Shown here in pieces: positions 33,749 through 41,940 of a DNA stretch of 64,000 nt. Made by a program: the position numbers and the translations under genes. Location: NCBI RefSeq assembly GCF_023347535.1, contig NZ_CP094473.1, positions 1,922,001 to 1,986,000 on the forward strand, given 5' to 3'. The stretch comes from Faecalibacterium sp. HTF-F (GTDB lineage: Bacteria; Bacillota; Clostridia; Oscillospirales; Ruminococcaceae). Positions within the stretch are counted from its first letter, which is position 1, and every line of letters starts with the position of its first letter. Below the pieces are notes generated by a model, which worked only from the letters and a program-made list of their open reading frames with translations, did not search any database and was not told the origin of the DNA.

Positions 33749-34486
33749 TCAGCCGCCTTTCTGATGCTGAAGATAGTTTTTGACTGCATAGATCAATTTG
33801 CCGGTCGTGGGCTTTTCGTCTGCAAAGCCGCTCTCATCCTTGAATGCCAGCCATTTTGCAGTGGGTCTGGCTTCCAGCTGATCGACCATGCGCCGGATCC
33901 CGCTGTCCACGGCAGAGACCGACACCTCATACTGTTCGCCCACCGCCTGCAGGATCTCCTTGCGGATCGCCAGCTTCTGGACGGTGCCATACACCACGCT
34001 CACTGCGCTGGACAGATAGCTGCTATTCACGTCGGGCTGCCGGATTCCCCAGCCCTCGTACAATTCCTGATACCTGCGTTCCATCTGCCGGTTCTGCCGT
34101 ACCGGCATCCGGTACAGCTCCCACAGCAGGCTTCTGAGCTCCGCGCGGCCAACATAACACAGGCCTTCGCCGGACTCCGGACAGAGGATGCTGCTGTTCT
34201 GCCGCCGGGCTTCATCGATCATCAATACCGGGGGCCTTGCTTCCGTGGTGCGGAGCTCCGTCAGAAGTTCCAGCCCGCTCATATCTTCCAGCTGGCTGCA
34301 AAGGATCACTGCGTCAAATCTCCGGCCCTGCTGCAGCTGCTCCAGCAGGCGGCTGCCGTTCTGGAAACAGGTGCACTCTGACCCGGCGCATTGCTCCTGT
34401 ATGTAATTCTTTTGTACCCGCAGTTCCTTGCGGTCGTAGCTTCCAAGGGCAATCTGCAGCGTTCTGTCTGTGTTCTCATTCTCCAC
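33749..34486 (-). CDS. Spo0A-like response regulator with degenerate receiver
   Basis: A 245-residue protein with a receiver-like N-terminus (about 10-120) and a C-terminus (about 160-243) that resembles the Spo0A DNA-binding domain: YEVSVSAVDSGIRRMVDQLE, then KPTTGKLIYAVKNYL. In the receiver, the usual phosphoacceptor is replaced: the strand reads VILCSQLEDMSG, with Cys where Asp is expected. Spo0A itself is about 265 residues with an intact Asp pocket. The gene overlaps the upstream small gene by 11 bp and lies 26 bp ahead of the kinase-like gene. It is probably a repurposed or relic regulator in a non-sporulating lineage. Confidence 0.72.
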   Translation of the reverse strand: MENENTDRTLQIALGSYDRKELRVQKNYIQEQCAGSECTCFQNGSRLLEQLQQGRRFDAVILCSQLEDMSGLELLTELRTTEARPPVLMIDEARRQNSSILCPESGEGLCYVGRAELRSLLWELYRMPVRQNRQMERRYQELYEGWGIRQPDVNSSYLSSAVSVVYGTVQKLAIRKEILQAVGEQYEVSVSAVDSGIRRMVDQLEARPTAKWLAFKDESGFADEKPTTGKLIYAVKNYLQHQKGG

Positions 34487-34781
34487 ACAACGCGCCGCCT
34501 TTCTGCCTGAGCTGGTCTGTGCCGGCCAGTTCCTCTACCACATCCTGCCAGATCTCCGGCTGGACGCCATTCTCACACAGATACCGCAGGATCCGGTAGC
34601 CGAACTCTGGTGCCGCCGCGATGTACCGGCTTTCCATACACTGTCGATCCCCGGTGCGGCAAAGGGTCAGACGACAGCCGCTTTCATCGTCCGCATCCAT
34701 CGAATACACCAGCGTATATGCCTTCTGCAGCCCGTCAATTGCCGAAAACTGACGGATCATAGGTGAAAATGTACGTTCCAT
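34476..34781 (-). CDS. Uncharacterised 101-residue protein, first gene of kinase operon
   Basis: A 101-residue protein with no family I recognise. It contains several cysteines (GCRLTLCRTGDRQCMES and YLCENG) and a mixed alpha/beta pattern with no membrane segment. The start is ATG 34781, preceded by AAGGAGGAAG. It overlaps the Spo0A-like gene by 11 bp and so is translationally coupled to it. It could be a small ligand-binding or regulatory partner. Confidence 0.65.
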   Translation of the reverse strand: MERTFSPMIRQFSAIDGLQKAYTLVYSMDADDESGCRLTLCRTGDRQCMESRYIAAAPEFGYRILRYLCENGVQPEIWQDVVEELAGTDQLRQKGGALCGE

Positions 34782-35329
34782 AATTCTTCCTCCTTGCTAC
34801 AGGGTTCCGCAGTATTTTACTGTATTCCCTGTTTTTCCTGTTTTGCTGTAAAGGCTTTTACTGTCTTATTTTAAGGAGCAAAAAGGGAGTGGTACAACCC
34901 CGAAGAAGCGTCTATTTTCATCAGGCTGCATTTTTACGCCATACTTTATTTTTTACATTTTTTTACAATTCATGTTCATTTTGACCAGCATTTACCACGG
35001 TTTTTAGCATCTGGTCGCTTTTGTCCGGCCCGGCCATGCCGCTTTTTGCTTTTTCAGCGGCATTTCCTGCTCTTAAAATAGCACGAATGCGACGCAAATT
35101 CAACTTTTCGACTCATTTTCCCGGTCTTTTCCCGTTTTGGACAGCCAGTCTCTGCCAACAGCACATAATTTTATCCATTCCGCAGAAATTTCCACCCGAT
35201 TATACACAGTTTTTTCATATTATTACGGTAGAATAAAAGAGTATGACATTCTGCGCAGAGCGCAGCTTTTGATAGTTCATTGGAAAGAGCGGCACCGTTC
35301 CTGTGGGGAGCGGCCGGAAAGGCTTGCAC
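34782..35329. other. Divergent intergenic region, AT-rich
   Basis: 548 bp between the kinase operon and the ABC fusion. It is distinctly AT-rich (34800-35240). TAGAAT at 35229 could be a -10 for the ABC gene but no good -35 lies 16-18 bp upstream. TAAAAT at 34819-34814 is a possible minus-strand -10. No gene is supported. Confidence 0.5.
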
Positions 35330-38300
35330 ATGCTCCAACTCAAACACATCAAAAAAGAATACAAGACTGGCGATCTGGTCCAGAAAGCACTGGATGACGT
35401 CAGCTTGAACCTGCGGGACAATGAATTCGTTGCCATTCTCGGCCCCAGCGGTTCCGGCAAGACCACCCTGCTGAACATCATCGGCGGCCTGGACCGCTAC
35501 GACAGCGGTGATCTGATCATCAACGGTGTTTCCACCAAAAAATACACCGACCGTGACTGGGACTCCTACCGCAACCACACCATTGGTTTTGTGTTCCAGA
35601 GCTACAATCTGATTCCCCACCAGACGGTGCTCTCCAACGTGGAGCTGGCACTGACCATTTCCGGCATTTCGGGTGCGGAGCGCCGCAGCCGAGCCGCCAA
35701 GGCACTGGAACAGGTGGGTCTGGGAGACCAGCTGCACAAGCATCCCAGCGAGATGTCCGGCGGTCAGATGCAGCGTGTGGCCATTGCCCGCGCTCTGGTG
35801 AACAATCCCGACATCCTGCTGGCGGACGAGCCCACCGGTGCACTGGACAGCGAGACCAGCATTCAGGTCATGGAGCTGCTAAAGGAGGTGGCCAAAGACC
35901 GCCTTGTGGTCATGGTCACCCACAACCCGGAACTGGCCGAACAGTATGCCACCCGCATCGTCCGTCTGCGCGACGGCATCATCCAGTCCGACACGGCCCC
36001 CTTCCTGCCGGACGATGCCGTGCTGGCCCCGCCGGTGCACAGGAATCTGGGCCATTCTTCCATGTCTTTGCTGACGGCTCTTTCCCTGAGCTTCAACAAT
36101 CTGCTCACCAAAAAGGCCCGCACCTTGCTCACCGCATTTGCCGGTTCCATCGGCATCATCGGCATCGCGCTGATCCTTTCGCTCTCGGCCGGTGTGAGCA
36201 ATTATATCCAGGACATGGAGCGCTCCACCCTTTCGGAATATCCGCTGCAGATCACCTATAACGGCATCGACCTTGCCGCCCTGCTGAACCCGGAGAGTTA
36301 TACCACTGCCGTTGCCGATACCACCGGCGTCGGCAGTGTATCGTCCTCTTCCGCCCCGGAGGGAATGGTCACGGTGCGGGAGCTGCTTTCCCAGCTGACC
36401 GAGGACACCTCCAATTCCAACGACCTTGCCTCCCTGAAAGCCTATCTGGACAGCCCGGACTGCCCTATCCCGGAGGACGCTGCTTCCATCGAGTACACCT
36501 ACGGCTCCTACCCGCTCATCTACCGCCAGAATAAGGACGGTACCGTGCGTCAGGTGTACCCGGACAACACCATCTCTTCCCTGAGCAACACCGCCTCTGC
36601 CGCCGGCATCGTCTCCTCCATGACCAACCAGAATGTGTTCACCGAAATGGCCGAGGCGCCCTCTCTGTATGAGGACCAGTACGACGTCAAAGCAGGCCGC
36701 TGGCCGAATGGTGCCAACGAAGCCATTCTGGTGCTGAACGCAGACGGCAGTGTCAGCGACTATGCGCTTTACCTGATGGGCATTGAGGACGAAAACGTGA
36801 TGCTGCGTTTTCTGGAAGCATATTCCAGAGACAAAAACACTCCTGCGCCCACCGGTTACAGCACCTATCCCTACGAAACCTTTGTGGGGCTGAAGTTCAA
36901 GATACTGACCCTTTCCGACCTTTATGCCTATGACGAGGACCGCCAGATCTGGCGCAACCAGTCCGGCGATGAAGCCTTCATGGAACAGGCCGTTGCCGAC
37001 AGCCCGAATCTGACCATCGTGGGCGTCGTCCAGCCCAAGCCGGACGCCAGCTCCACCATCCTGCCCACCGGCGTTGCCTATTCCCATGCGCTGACCTATT
37101 ACGCCATCGACCATGCCGCCGAGAGCGAGGTCGTAAAGCAGCAGCTTGCCCACCCGGATACCAACGTGCTCACCGGTAAACCCTTTGACACGGAGCAGCA
37201 GGACAAGAGCAGCCTTGATCTTTCCTCTCTGTTCTCTGTGGACACCGATGCGCTGAAGGATGCCTTCCAGTTCGACGCCAGCAAGCTGCAGTTTGACCTG
37301 AGCGGCGCGTTCGATTTGACGAATGGCTCCTTCGACCTTGCGTCCATCATCGATCCGTCCTCCTTCCAGCTGGATCTGAACGATCTTGACCTGAGCGACA
37401 TCGACCTGAGCGATGTGCAGCTGCCGGAGATGGATTCGCTGGATCTGAGCCAGCTGTTCGCGGATATGGACATGTCCGTTTCGCAGGATGCGCTGCAGGA
37501 GCTGATGAAGAACGTCATGAACGGCTACAAGCGCTACATCATCGGCAACGGCATCCTGAATCTGGACAAGATCGGTTTCTCTTCCTATATGGAGAGCGAC
37601 ATGTTCAAGCAGATCCTTGCCGAATCCATGGGCAGCCTGCTGGATACCTCCGGCCTGCAGGATCAGTTCACTGCATCGCTGCAGCAGAACCTGCAGGGCA
37701 TCATGGCCCGCTATCTGGAAAGCTATTCCCAGCAGCTTACCCAGAAGCTGGGCGAAGCCTTGCAGGAAAAGCTCACTGCCGCCATTCAGGCTCAGATCGG
37801 CACTGTGATTCAGCAGCTGATGCGCCAGCTGACTGCGCAGTTCAGCCAGCAGCTGCAGACCGCGATCCAGAAGAACATTTCCAAGCTCAGCAGTCAGGTG
37901 GAGGACGCATTGCAGATCGACGCCGCAGTGTTCCAGAACGCCGTACAGTTGAATATGAGCACCGACGATCTGGTGGATCTGGTCAAGCTGAATCTGCAGT
38001 CCGGTTCCACCACCTACAACAGCGTACTGGGCTCGCTGGGCTACTCCGATTACGCATCGCCCGGCTCCATCTGGATCTATCCCAACAGCTTTGAGGCCAA
38101 GAACCGCATCGTGGAAAACCTGAACGCCTACAACGCCTCCATGCGCGAGCAGGGACAGGACGACAAGGTGATCGTTTTCTCCGACACGGTCGGCACCCTG
38201 ATGAGCGCCGTGACCAAGATCGTGGGCATGGTCAGCAACGTACTGGTGGCCTTTGTGGCCATCTCGCTGGTGGTCTCCTCCATCATGATCGGCGTCATCA

Positions 38301-38635
38301 CCTATATCAGCGTGCTGGAGCGCCGCAAGGAAATCGGCATTCTGCGTGCCATTGGTGCTTCCAAGCACAATGTCTCGCAGGTGTTCAACGCCGAGACCTT
38401 CATCATCGGTCTGTGCTCCGGCGTGATCGGCGTGGGCCTGTGCCTGCTGCTGCTGATCCCCGGCAACATGCTCATCCATTCCATTGCCGGTACCAACAGC
38501 GTCACTGCCGTGCTGCCGCCCAAGGCCGCATTGATCCTGATCGTACTGGCCACCCTGCTTACCATCCTCGGCGGCCTGATCCCCGCCCGCAGCGCAGCCA
38601 AGTGCAATCCCGTTACCGCACTGCGCTCCGAATAA
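35330..38635 (+). CDS. MacB-like ABC transporter, ATPase-permease fusion with repetitive external domain
   Basis: A 1,101-residue fusion. Residues 1-225 form an ABC ATPase (Walker A GPSGSGKT 38-45, signature MSGGQMQRVAIARAL, LLADEPTGALD). A membrane segment at about 268-290 starts the FtsX/MacB-like permease. The extracytoplasmic part runs to about 955 and is much longer than in MacB. It includes an Asp/Leu/Ser repeat stretch (about 630-720: LDLNDLDLSDIDLSDVQLPE) and a Gln-rich helical stretch (about 767-865). Three more membrane segments lie at about 960-1095. The start is ATG 35330, with GGAAAGG upstream. It probably handles peptides or envelope stress by mechanotransmission; the substrate is unknown. 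Confidence 0.9.
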   Translation: MLQLKHIKKEYKTGDLVQKALDDVSLNLRDNEFVAILGPSGSGKTTLLNIIGGLDRYDSGDLIINGVSTKKYTDRDWDSYRNHTIGFVFQSYNLIPHQTVLSNVELALTISGISGAERRSRAAKALEQVGLGDQLHKHPSEMSGGQMQRVAIARALVNNPDILLADEPTGALDSETSIQVMELLKEVAKDRLVVMVTHNPELAEQYATRIVRLRDGIIQSDTAPFLPDDAVLAPPVHRNLGHSSMSLLTALSLSFNNLLTKKARTLLTAFAGSIGIIGIALILSLSAGVSNYIQDMERSTLSEYPLQITYNGIDLAALLNPESYTTAVADTTGVGSVSSSSAPEGMVTVRELLSQLTEDTSNSNDLASLKAYLDSPDCPIPEDAASIEYTYGSYPLIYRQNKDGTVRQVYPDNTISSLSNTASAAGIVSSMTNQNVFTEMAEAPSLYEDQYDVKAGRWPNGANEAILVLNADGSVSDYALYLMGIEDENVMLRFLEAYSRDKNTPAPTGYSTYPYETFVGLKFKILTLSDLYAYDEDRQIWRNQSGDEAFMEQAVADSPNLTIVGVVQPKPDASSTILPTGVAYSHALTYYAIDHAAESEVVKQQLAHPDTNVLTGKPFDTEQQDKSSLDLSSLFSVDTDALKDAFQFDASKLQFDLSGAFDLTNGSFDLASIIDPSSFQLDLNDLDLSDIDLSDVQLPEMDSLDLSQLFADMDMSVSQDALQELMKNVMNGYKRYIIGNGILNLDKIGFSSYMESDMFKQILAESMGSLLDTSGLQDQFTASLQQNLQGIMARYLESYSQQLTQKLGEALQEKLTAAIQAQIGTVIQQLMRQLTAQFSQQLQTAIQKNISKLSSQVEDALQIDAAVFQNAVQLNMSTDDLVDLVKLNLQSGSTTYNSVLGSLGYSDYASPGSIWIYPNSFEAKNRIVENLNAYNASMREQGQDDKVIVFSDTVGTLMSAVTKIVGMVSNVLVAFVAISLVVSSIMIGVITYISVLERRKEIGILRAIGASKHNVSQVFNAETFIIGLCSGVIGVGLCLLLLIPGNMLIHSIAGTNSVTAVLPPKAALILIVLATLLTILGGLIPARSAAKCNPVTALRSE

Positions 38636-38646
38636 ATCTGTCCTTG

Positions 38647-38683
38647 CAGGCCGGTGTCCCCGCGTGGGATGCCGGCCTGTTTT
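38647..38683 (+). terminator. Terminator after ABC fusion
   Basis: CAGGCCGG (38647-38654) pairs with CCGGCCTG (38672-38679), with six further inner pairs including two wobble pairs, then TTTT. Confidence 0.75.
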
Positions 38684-38695
38684 GGGTATGGAGTT

Positions 38696-38724
38696 TTGCA
38701 TTCCAGCCCGGGTTGTGCTAGAAT
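38696..38724 (+). promoter_or_regulatory. Promoter of RNA methyltransferase gene
   Basis: TTGCAT (38696-38701), 17-bp spacer, TAGAAT (38719-38724). Confidence 0.7.
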
Positions 38725-38756
38725 AAGAAAAAAGCTTTTCCAAAGGAGATTTCCTT

Positions 38757-39584
38757 ATGCCGAATATCATTGAGATCACCGACCTTTCCGCGCCGGAGCT
38801 GGACATCTACGCCCGCCTGACGCAGGCGCAGCTGCGCAGCCGTCTGGAGCCGGAAAAAGGCATCTTCATTGCCGAAAGCCCCAAGGTGATCGCCCGCGCA
38901 CTGGATGCCGGGTACACGCCGCTCTCCCTGCTCATGGAGCGCCGACAGATCACCGGCCCTGCGGCAGAGATCCTGACCCGCTGCGGCGATGCGCCGGTGT
39001 ACACCGCCGACCGTGACACGCTGGCCAGCCTGACCGGCTTTGAGCTGACCCGGGGTGTGCTGTGCGCGTTCCGCCGTCCGCTGCCCCGCAGTGTGGAAGA
39101 GGTCTGCCGCAATGCGCGCCGGGTGGCCGTGCTGGAAGGCATCGTGGACTCCACCAATGTGGGGGCCATCTTCCGCAGTGCTGCCGCGCTGAATATGGAC
39201 GCAGTGCTCATCACCCCCTCCTGCTGCGACCCCCTGTGCCGCCGGGCAGTGCGCGTGAGCATGGGCACCGTGTTTCAGGTGCCATGGGCACAGATCGGTG
39301 CGTCCCCTGCCGACTGGCCGGAGAACGGCATCGCACAGCTGCACGCGCTGGGCTTCCGGACTGCCGCCATGGCCCTGAGCGACCGTTCCGTGAGCATCGA
39401 TGATGCCACCCTTTCCGCCGAGCCCAGACTCGCCATCGTTCTGGGCACCGAGGGCGATGGCCTTGCGCCCAGCACCATTGCAGCCTGCGACCACACCGTG
39501 AAGATCCCCATGTCCCACGGCGTGGACTCGCTGAACGTTGCCGCCGCCAGTGCTGTGGCCTTCTGGCAGCTGGGCCGCCGCTGA
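38757..39584 (+). CDS. TrmH/SpoU family RNA methyltransferase
   Basis: A 275-residue SPOUT-class 2'-O-ribose methyltransferase acting on rRNA or tRNA. An N-terminal substrate-binding domain (about 1-110) is followed by the knotted SPOUT domain with motif 1 VDSTNVGAIFRSAAA, motif 2 AIVLGTEGDGLAP and motif 3 IPMSHGVDSLNVAAASAV. The start is ATG 38757 with AAAGGAGA upstream. It is monocistronic and next to a tRNA gene. The exact target base cannot be assigned. Confidence 0.93.
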   Translation: MPNIIEITDLSAPELDIYARLTQAQLRSRLEPEKGIFIAESPKVIARALDAGYTPLSLLMERRQITGPAAEILTRCGDAPVYTADRDTLASLTGFELTRGVLCAFRRPLPRSVEEVCRNARRVAVLEGIVDSTNVGAIFRSAAALNMDAVLITPSCCDPLCRRAVRVSMGTVFQVPWAQIGASPADWPENGIAQLHALGFRTAAMALSDRSVSIDDATLSAEPRLAIVLGTEGDGLAPSTIAACDHTVKIPMSHGVDSLNVAAASAVAFWQLGRR

Positions 39585-39601
39585 AACAGCACATAATTCT
39601 C

Positions 39602-39630
39602 TTGACAAATCATCCGAACAGAGTTACACT
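39602..39630 (+). promoter_or_regulatory. Promoter of tRNA-Ala
   Basis: TTGACA (39602-39607), 17-bp spacer, TACACT (39625-39630), ending 16 bp before the tRNA. Confidence 0.8.
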
Positions 39631-39646
39631 AACAGCGTCATCATAT

Positions 39647-39720
39647 GGGCCTGTAGCTCAGTTGGGATGAGCGTTCGGTTCGCATCCGAAAGGTCAAGGG
39701 TTCGACTCCCTCCAGGTCCA
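39647..39720 (+). tRNA. tRNA-Ala (anticodon CGC)
   Basis: A 74-nt cloverleaf. Acceptor GGGCCTG pairs with CAGGTCC and contains the G3-U70 wobble pair that identifies alanine tRNAs. The anticodon stem is TTCGG/CCGAA with loop TTCGCAT; the anticodon CGC is at 39681-39683. The T arm is GGG TTCGACT CCC. The discriminator is A at 39720 and CCA is not encoded, so it must be added afterwards. Confidence 0.95.
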
Positions 39721-39736
39721 TGATCTATAAACAGAG

Positions 39737-39776
39737 AAAGCCTCCATGTTCAACCGCATGGAGGCTTTTCTTTTTT
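39737..39776 (+). terminator. Terminator after tRNA-Ala
   Basis: A 12-bp stem (39737-39748 with 39757-39768) with an 8-nt loop, then TTCTTTTTT. Confidence 0.85.
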
Positions 39777-39785
39777 ATCCTGCAG

Positions 39786-39828
39786 AAAAATACCGGCAGA
39801 GCCCGTATCAGAAGGCCCTGCCGGTATT
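39786..39828 (-). terminator. Terminator after nitroreductase gene
   Basis: An 11-bp stem (39828-39818 with 39799-39789) with an inner GCC/GGC pairing. On the minus strand it is followed by a T run. Confidence 0.75.
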
Positions 39829-39839
39829 GTATTATCCGA

Positions 39840-40355
39840 TCACAGATATGCTACCGTATCCGCAAGCGGCTTGCGGGAGCCATGGTTCGGCAGCGGCACA
39901 GCGCCCGGTGCGGCATGGCCCAGATCCATGATCATCAGGATCTCTTCGTTTTCGGGCAGGCCCAGCTCTTTTGCCAGCTGCTCCGGATCAAAAAAGTTGA
40001 CCCAGCAGCTGTCCACGCCTGCATTGGCTGCGGCCAGGATCATGTGGGTGGCCACGATGGTGGCATCCTCCACACCGGAGTCCCGCCTGCCGCCGGGGTA
40101 GGTGAACACATTGGTACGGTCAAACGCCACCACCAGACAGGTGGATGCATTGTAGCGGCAGGGCGTTGCCTTGTCGATCTTTGCAAGCCCCTCTGCCGAC
40201 TGGATTACATAGATCTTCTGCTCCTGAAAATTCTTGGCAGTCGGCGCCACACGGCCTGCCTCCAGGATCTCGGTCAGCTTTGCGGCATCCACCGCCTTGC
40301 CTGCATCAAAATTTTTGCAGGAATACCGGTTCCGGACTACTTCTGTAAATTCCAT
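39840..40355 (-). CDS. Nitroreductase family protein (FMN)
   Basis: A 171-residue FMN-dependent nitroreductase-fold protein, a likely NAD(P)H oxidoreductase acting on quinones, nitro compounds or flavins. It starts MEFTEVVRNRYSCKNFD (the family's R-R/S-x-R region with FMN phosphate contacts), has APTAKNFQEQKIYVI, and ends with DLGHAAPGAVPLPNHGSRKPL. It is slightly short for the family but complete. The start is ATG 40355 with GGAGGGAA upstream and an extended -10 promoter further up. Confidence 0.93.
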   Translation of the reverse strand: MEFTEVVRNRYSCKNFDAGKAVDAAKLTEILEAGRVAPTAKNFQEQKIYVIQSAEGLAKIDKATPCRYNASTCLVVAFDRTNVFTYPGGRRDSGVEDATIVATHMILAAANAGVDSCWVNFFDPEQLAKELGLPENEEILMIMDLGHAAPGAVPLPNHGSRKPLADTVAYL

Positions 40356-40393
40356 GCTCGTGTTCCCTCCTGTTTGTTCGGTTTTCTGCGCTC

Positions 40394-40402
40394 ATTATAG
40401 CA
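40394..40402 (-). promoter_or_regulatory. Extended -10 promoter of nitroreductase gene
   Basis: Minus strand TGCTATAAT, an extended -10 (TGnTATAAT). The -35 at the expected position (TTTTCT) is weak. Confidence 0.55.
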
Positions 40403-40453
40403 CATCACTGCACTGAAGAAAAGCCGCTGCGCATATTTTTCCGCTGCTTTAGC

Positions 40454-41362
40454 TCAGAACAGATCCAGCATACTGTCCAGATAGATCGCTTCCCGCACCT
40501 GCAGCTGATATTCCGGCTTTGTCATGTAGTACAGCAGAAATTCCAGGATCAGCGCGCTGCCAAGGCCTCTGCCTTCGATCTTGAAATGGGAAAAGCCCAT
40601 GGGCAGATAGGTCCTGCAGATCTCCTCCGTCCCGATAAACGCCGGGCTCTGCATTGCCTTGGAAAAGCGGTAGCCCTCCTGTGCATCGGGTGCGGTACAT
40701 ACGTGCTCCGGGCAAGCTTCGCCAAGGTTTTTGCGGCTGACGGTCTCATAGCACAGCTTCCGGTCTTTGCAGCCGGGCCAGCAGCACTCATTGCAGAGAA
40801 ATTCCACCTTATCCTTCTGGGCCTGCGGCAGTCCTTTGAGCTGGTCAAACGCTTTGTTCAGCCGGAAATCCGGCACCACAAAGCGGAACTCCTCCCGTTC
40901 CAGCTCCCTGCGCAGCTGGGCAAACTCCGTCAGGACTTTGGTAGTGGAAGACACAAAGTAAAAGCCCGGGTACCGCGCTTTCAGGTATTCCAGCAGAAGC
41001 TCCGAGTGGACGATGATCCCATTCTGCACACCGCTGCCCGCTTCAAACAGCGCACACAGGGCATTGCATTTCGGGTCGCGCAGGTGCTCCTTCTGCAGCA
41101 GTGAATTGCTGAAGGTAAGCCGGGCAGAGATGCCGTACTCCCGCAGCAGTGCCAGCACCTCTTTTGCGCTCTGGTCGCCAAAGCCTGCACGGCCCCCACC
41201 CCAGATGCAGTCTGCCGGGGCTCCGTAGATGGAACCGATCTCGCACCAGTCGTAGAAATACGCGCGGTGCTCCCGGAACAGGGGCAGAAACACACGGTAC
41301 AGCTCATAAAATTCAAACAGGCCGGGCAGATGATAGTATGCCTTGCTGCCAAGATCGTTCAT
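40454..41362 (-). CDS. U32-like TIM-barrel protein with C-terminal cysteine cluster
   Basis: A 302-residue protein. Its pattern of strands and helices and the block CNECCWPGCKDRKLCYETVS resemble the cysteine-ligand region of U32/UbiV-type proteins, which bind a [4Fe-4S] cluster. Further cysteines follow in GEACPEHVCTAP. The first ~180 residues look like a TIM barrel (for example NSLLQKEHLRDPKCNALCAL). The start is ATG 41362, with GGAGGAGAG upstream. It is monocistronic. No specific function is assigned; related proteins take part in oxygen-independent hydroxylation. It is the second U32-type protein in this window. Confidence 0.6.
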   Translation of the reverse strand: MNDLGSKAYYHLPGLFEFYELYRVFLPLFREHRAYFYDWCEIGSIYGAPADCIWGGGRAGFGDQSAKEVLALLREYGISARLTFSNSLLQKEHLRDPKCNALCALFEAGSGVQNGIIVHSELLLEYLKARYPGFYFVSSTTKVLTEFAQLRRELEREEFRFVVPDFRLNKAFDQLKGLPQAQKDKVEFLCNECCWPGCKDRKLCYETVSRKNLGEACPEHVCTAPDAQEGYRFSKAMQSPAFIGTEEICRTYLPMGFSHFKIEGRGLGSALILEFLLYYMTKPEYQLQVREAIYLDSMLDLF

Positions 41363-41412
41363 CGTTTTGCGCTCTCCTCCAATAGGCCGACCAAGGGCCA
41401 TGATCTGCTTTT

Positions 41413-41421
41413 ATTGTACCA
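41413..41421 (-). promoter_or_regulatory. Promoter of U32-like gene
   Basis: Minus strand TGGTACAAT, an extended -10, with TTTTCT at 41441-41436 as a weak -35. Confidence 0.45.
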
Positions 41422-41585
41422 CGCTTTGCCAAAACAGAAAAGAGGGGGTCTGCCCCCCTCACGGAATTCAGCTTTTGCAGCCGGACCCGGAACGAAAGCC
41501 TTTGTGCGGAAGATCGATCTCCGTGTTCCGCCGCCCCCTTTATAAAAAGGAAGAGAACTGTGTCAGAATTGTAAAAGATAAATTA

Positions 41586-41667
41586 TTTTAACTATTATTC
41601 TTGACTTATCCGACAGTTCGGCTATAATAGTCGTGTTCGCAAGAAACATCAAAATATTTAGTTAAAA
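41586..41667. promoter_or_regulatory. Inverted 9-bp motifs flanking the fab promoter
   Basis: TTTTAACTA (41586-41594) and TAGTTAAAA (41659-41667) are exact inverted copies, on either side of the fab operon promoter at 41601-41628. They could be two half-sites for a regulator of fatty-acid synthesis (FapR- or FabT-like), although they do not match the known consensus sequences of either. Confidence 0.4.
41601..41628 (+). promoter_or_regulatory. Promoter of fatty-acid synthesis operon
   Basis: TTGACT (41601-41606), 16-bp spacer, TATAAT (41623-41628). Leader about 65 nt before acpP at 41702. Confidence 0.8.
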
Positions 41668-41701
41668 ATACAAACTTAACAGAACAAAGGAGACTACTAC
41701 C

Positions 41702-41929
41702 ATGACGTTTGAAGAAATGAAGAAGATCGTTGTCGATACCCTGAACTGCGACGAGGACAAGGTCACGATGGAGGCCAGCCTGACCGAGGATCTGGAGGCT
41801 GACAGTCTGGACGCTGTGGAGCTGAACATGGCTCTGGAGGATGCCTGCGGCGTGTCCATCCCGGACGAGGAGCTGGCAAAGCTCAAGACCGTGGGCGACA
41901 TCTTCAACTACATCACCGCACACGTCTGA
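41702..41929 (+). CDS. acpP: Acyl carrier protein (fab operon copy)
   Basis: A 75-residue acyl carrier protein with the phosphopantetheine site LEADSLDAVELN (Ser35). It carries growing acyl chains between the enzymes encoded downstream. The start is ATG 41702, with AAAGGAG 10 nt upstream. It is the first gene of the fab operon, 11 bp ahead of accD. Its similarity to the stand-alone ACP at 13372 is clear around the serine and weaker elsewhere. Confidence 0.96.
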   Translation: MTFEEMKKIVVDTLNCDEDKVTMEASLTEDLEADSLDAVELNMALEDACGVSIPDEELAKLKTVGDIFNYITAHV

Positions 41930-41940
41930 GGCAAAAAGCG

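Noticed and set aside
35879..38806. A 975-codon minus-strand frame opposite the ABC fusion
   Set aside because: Antisense shadow of a gene with intact Walker motifs; no family features.
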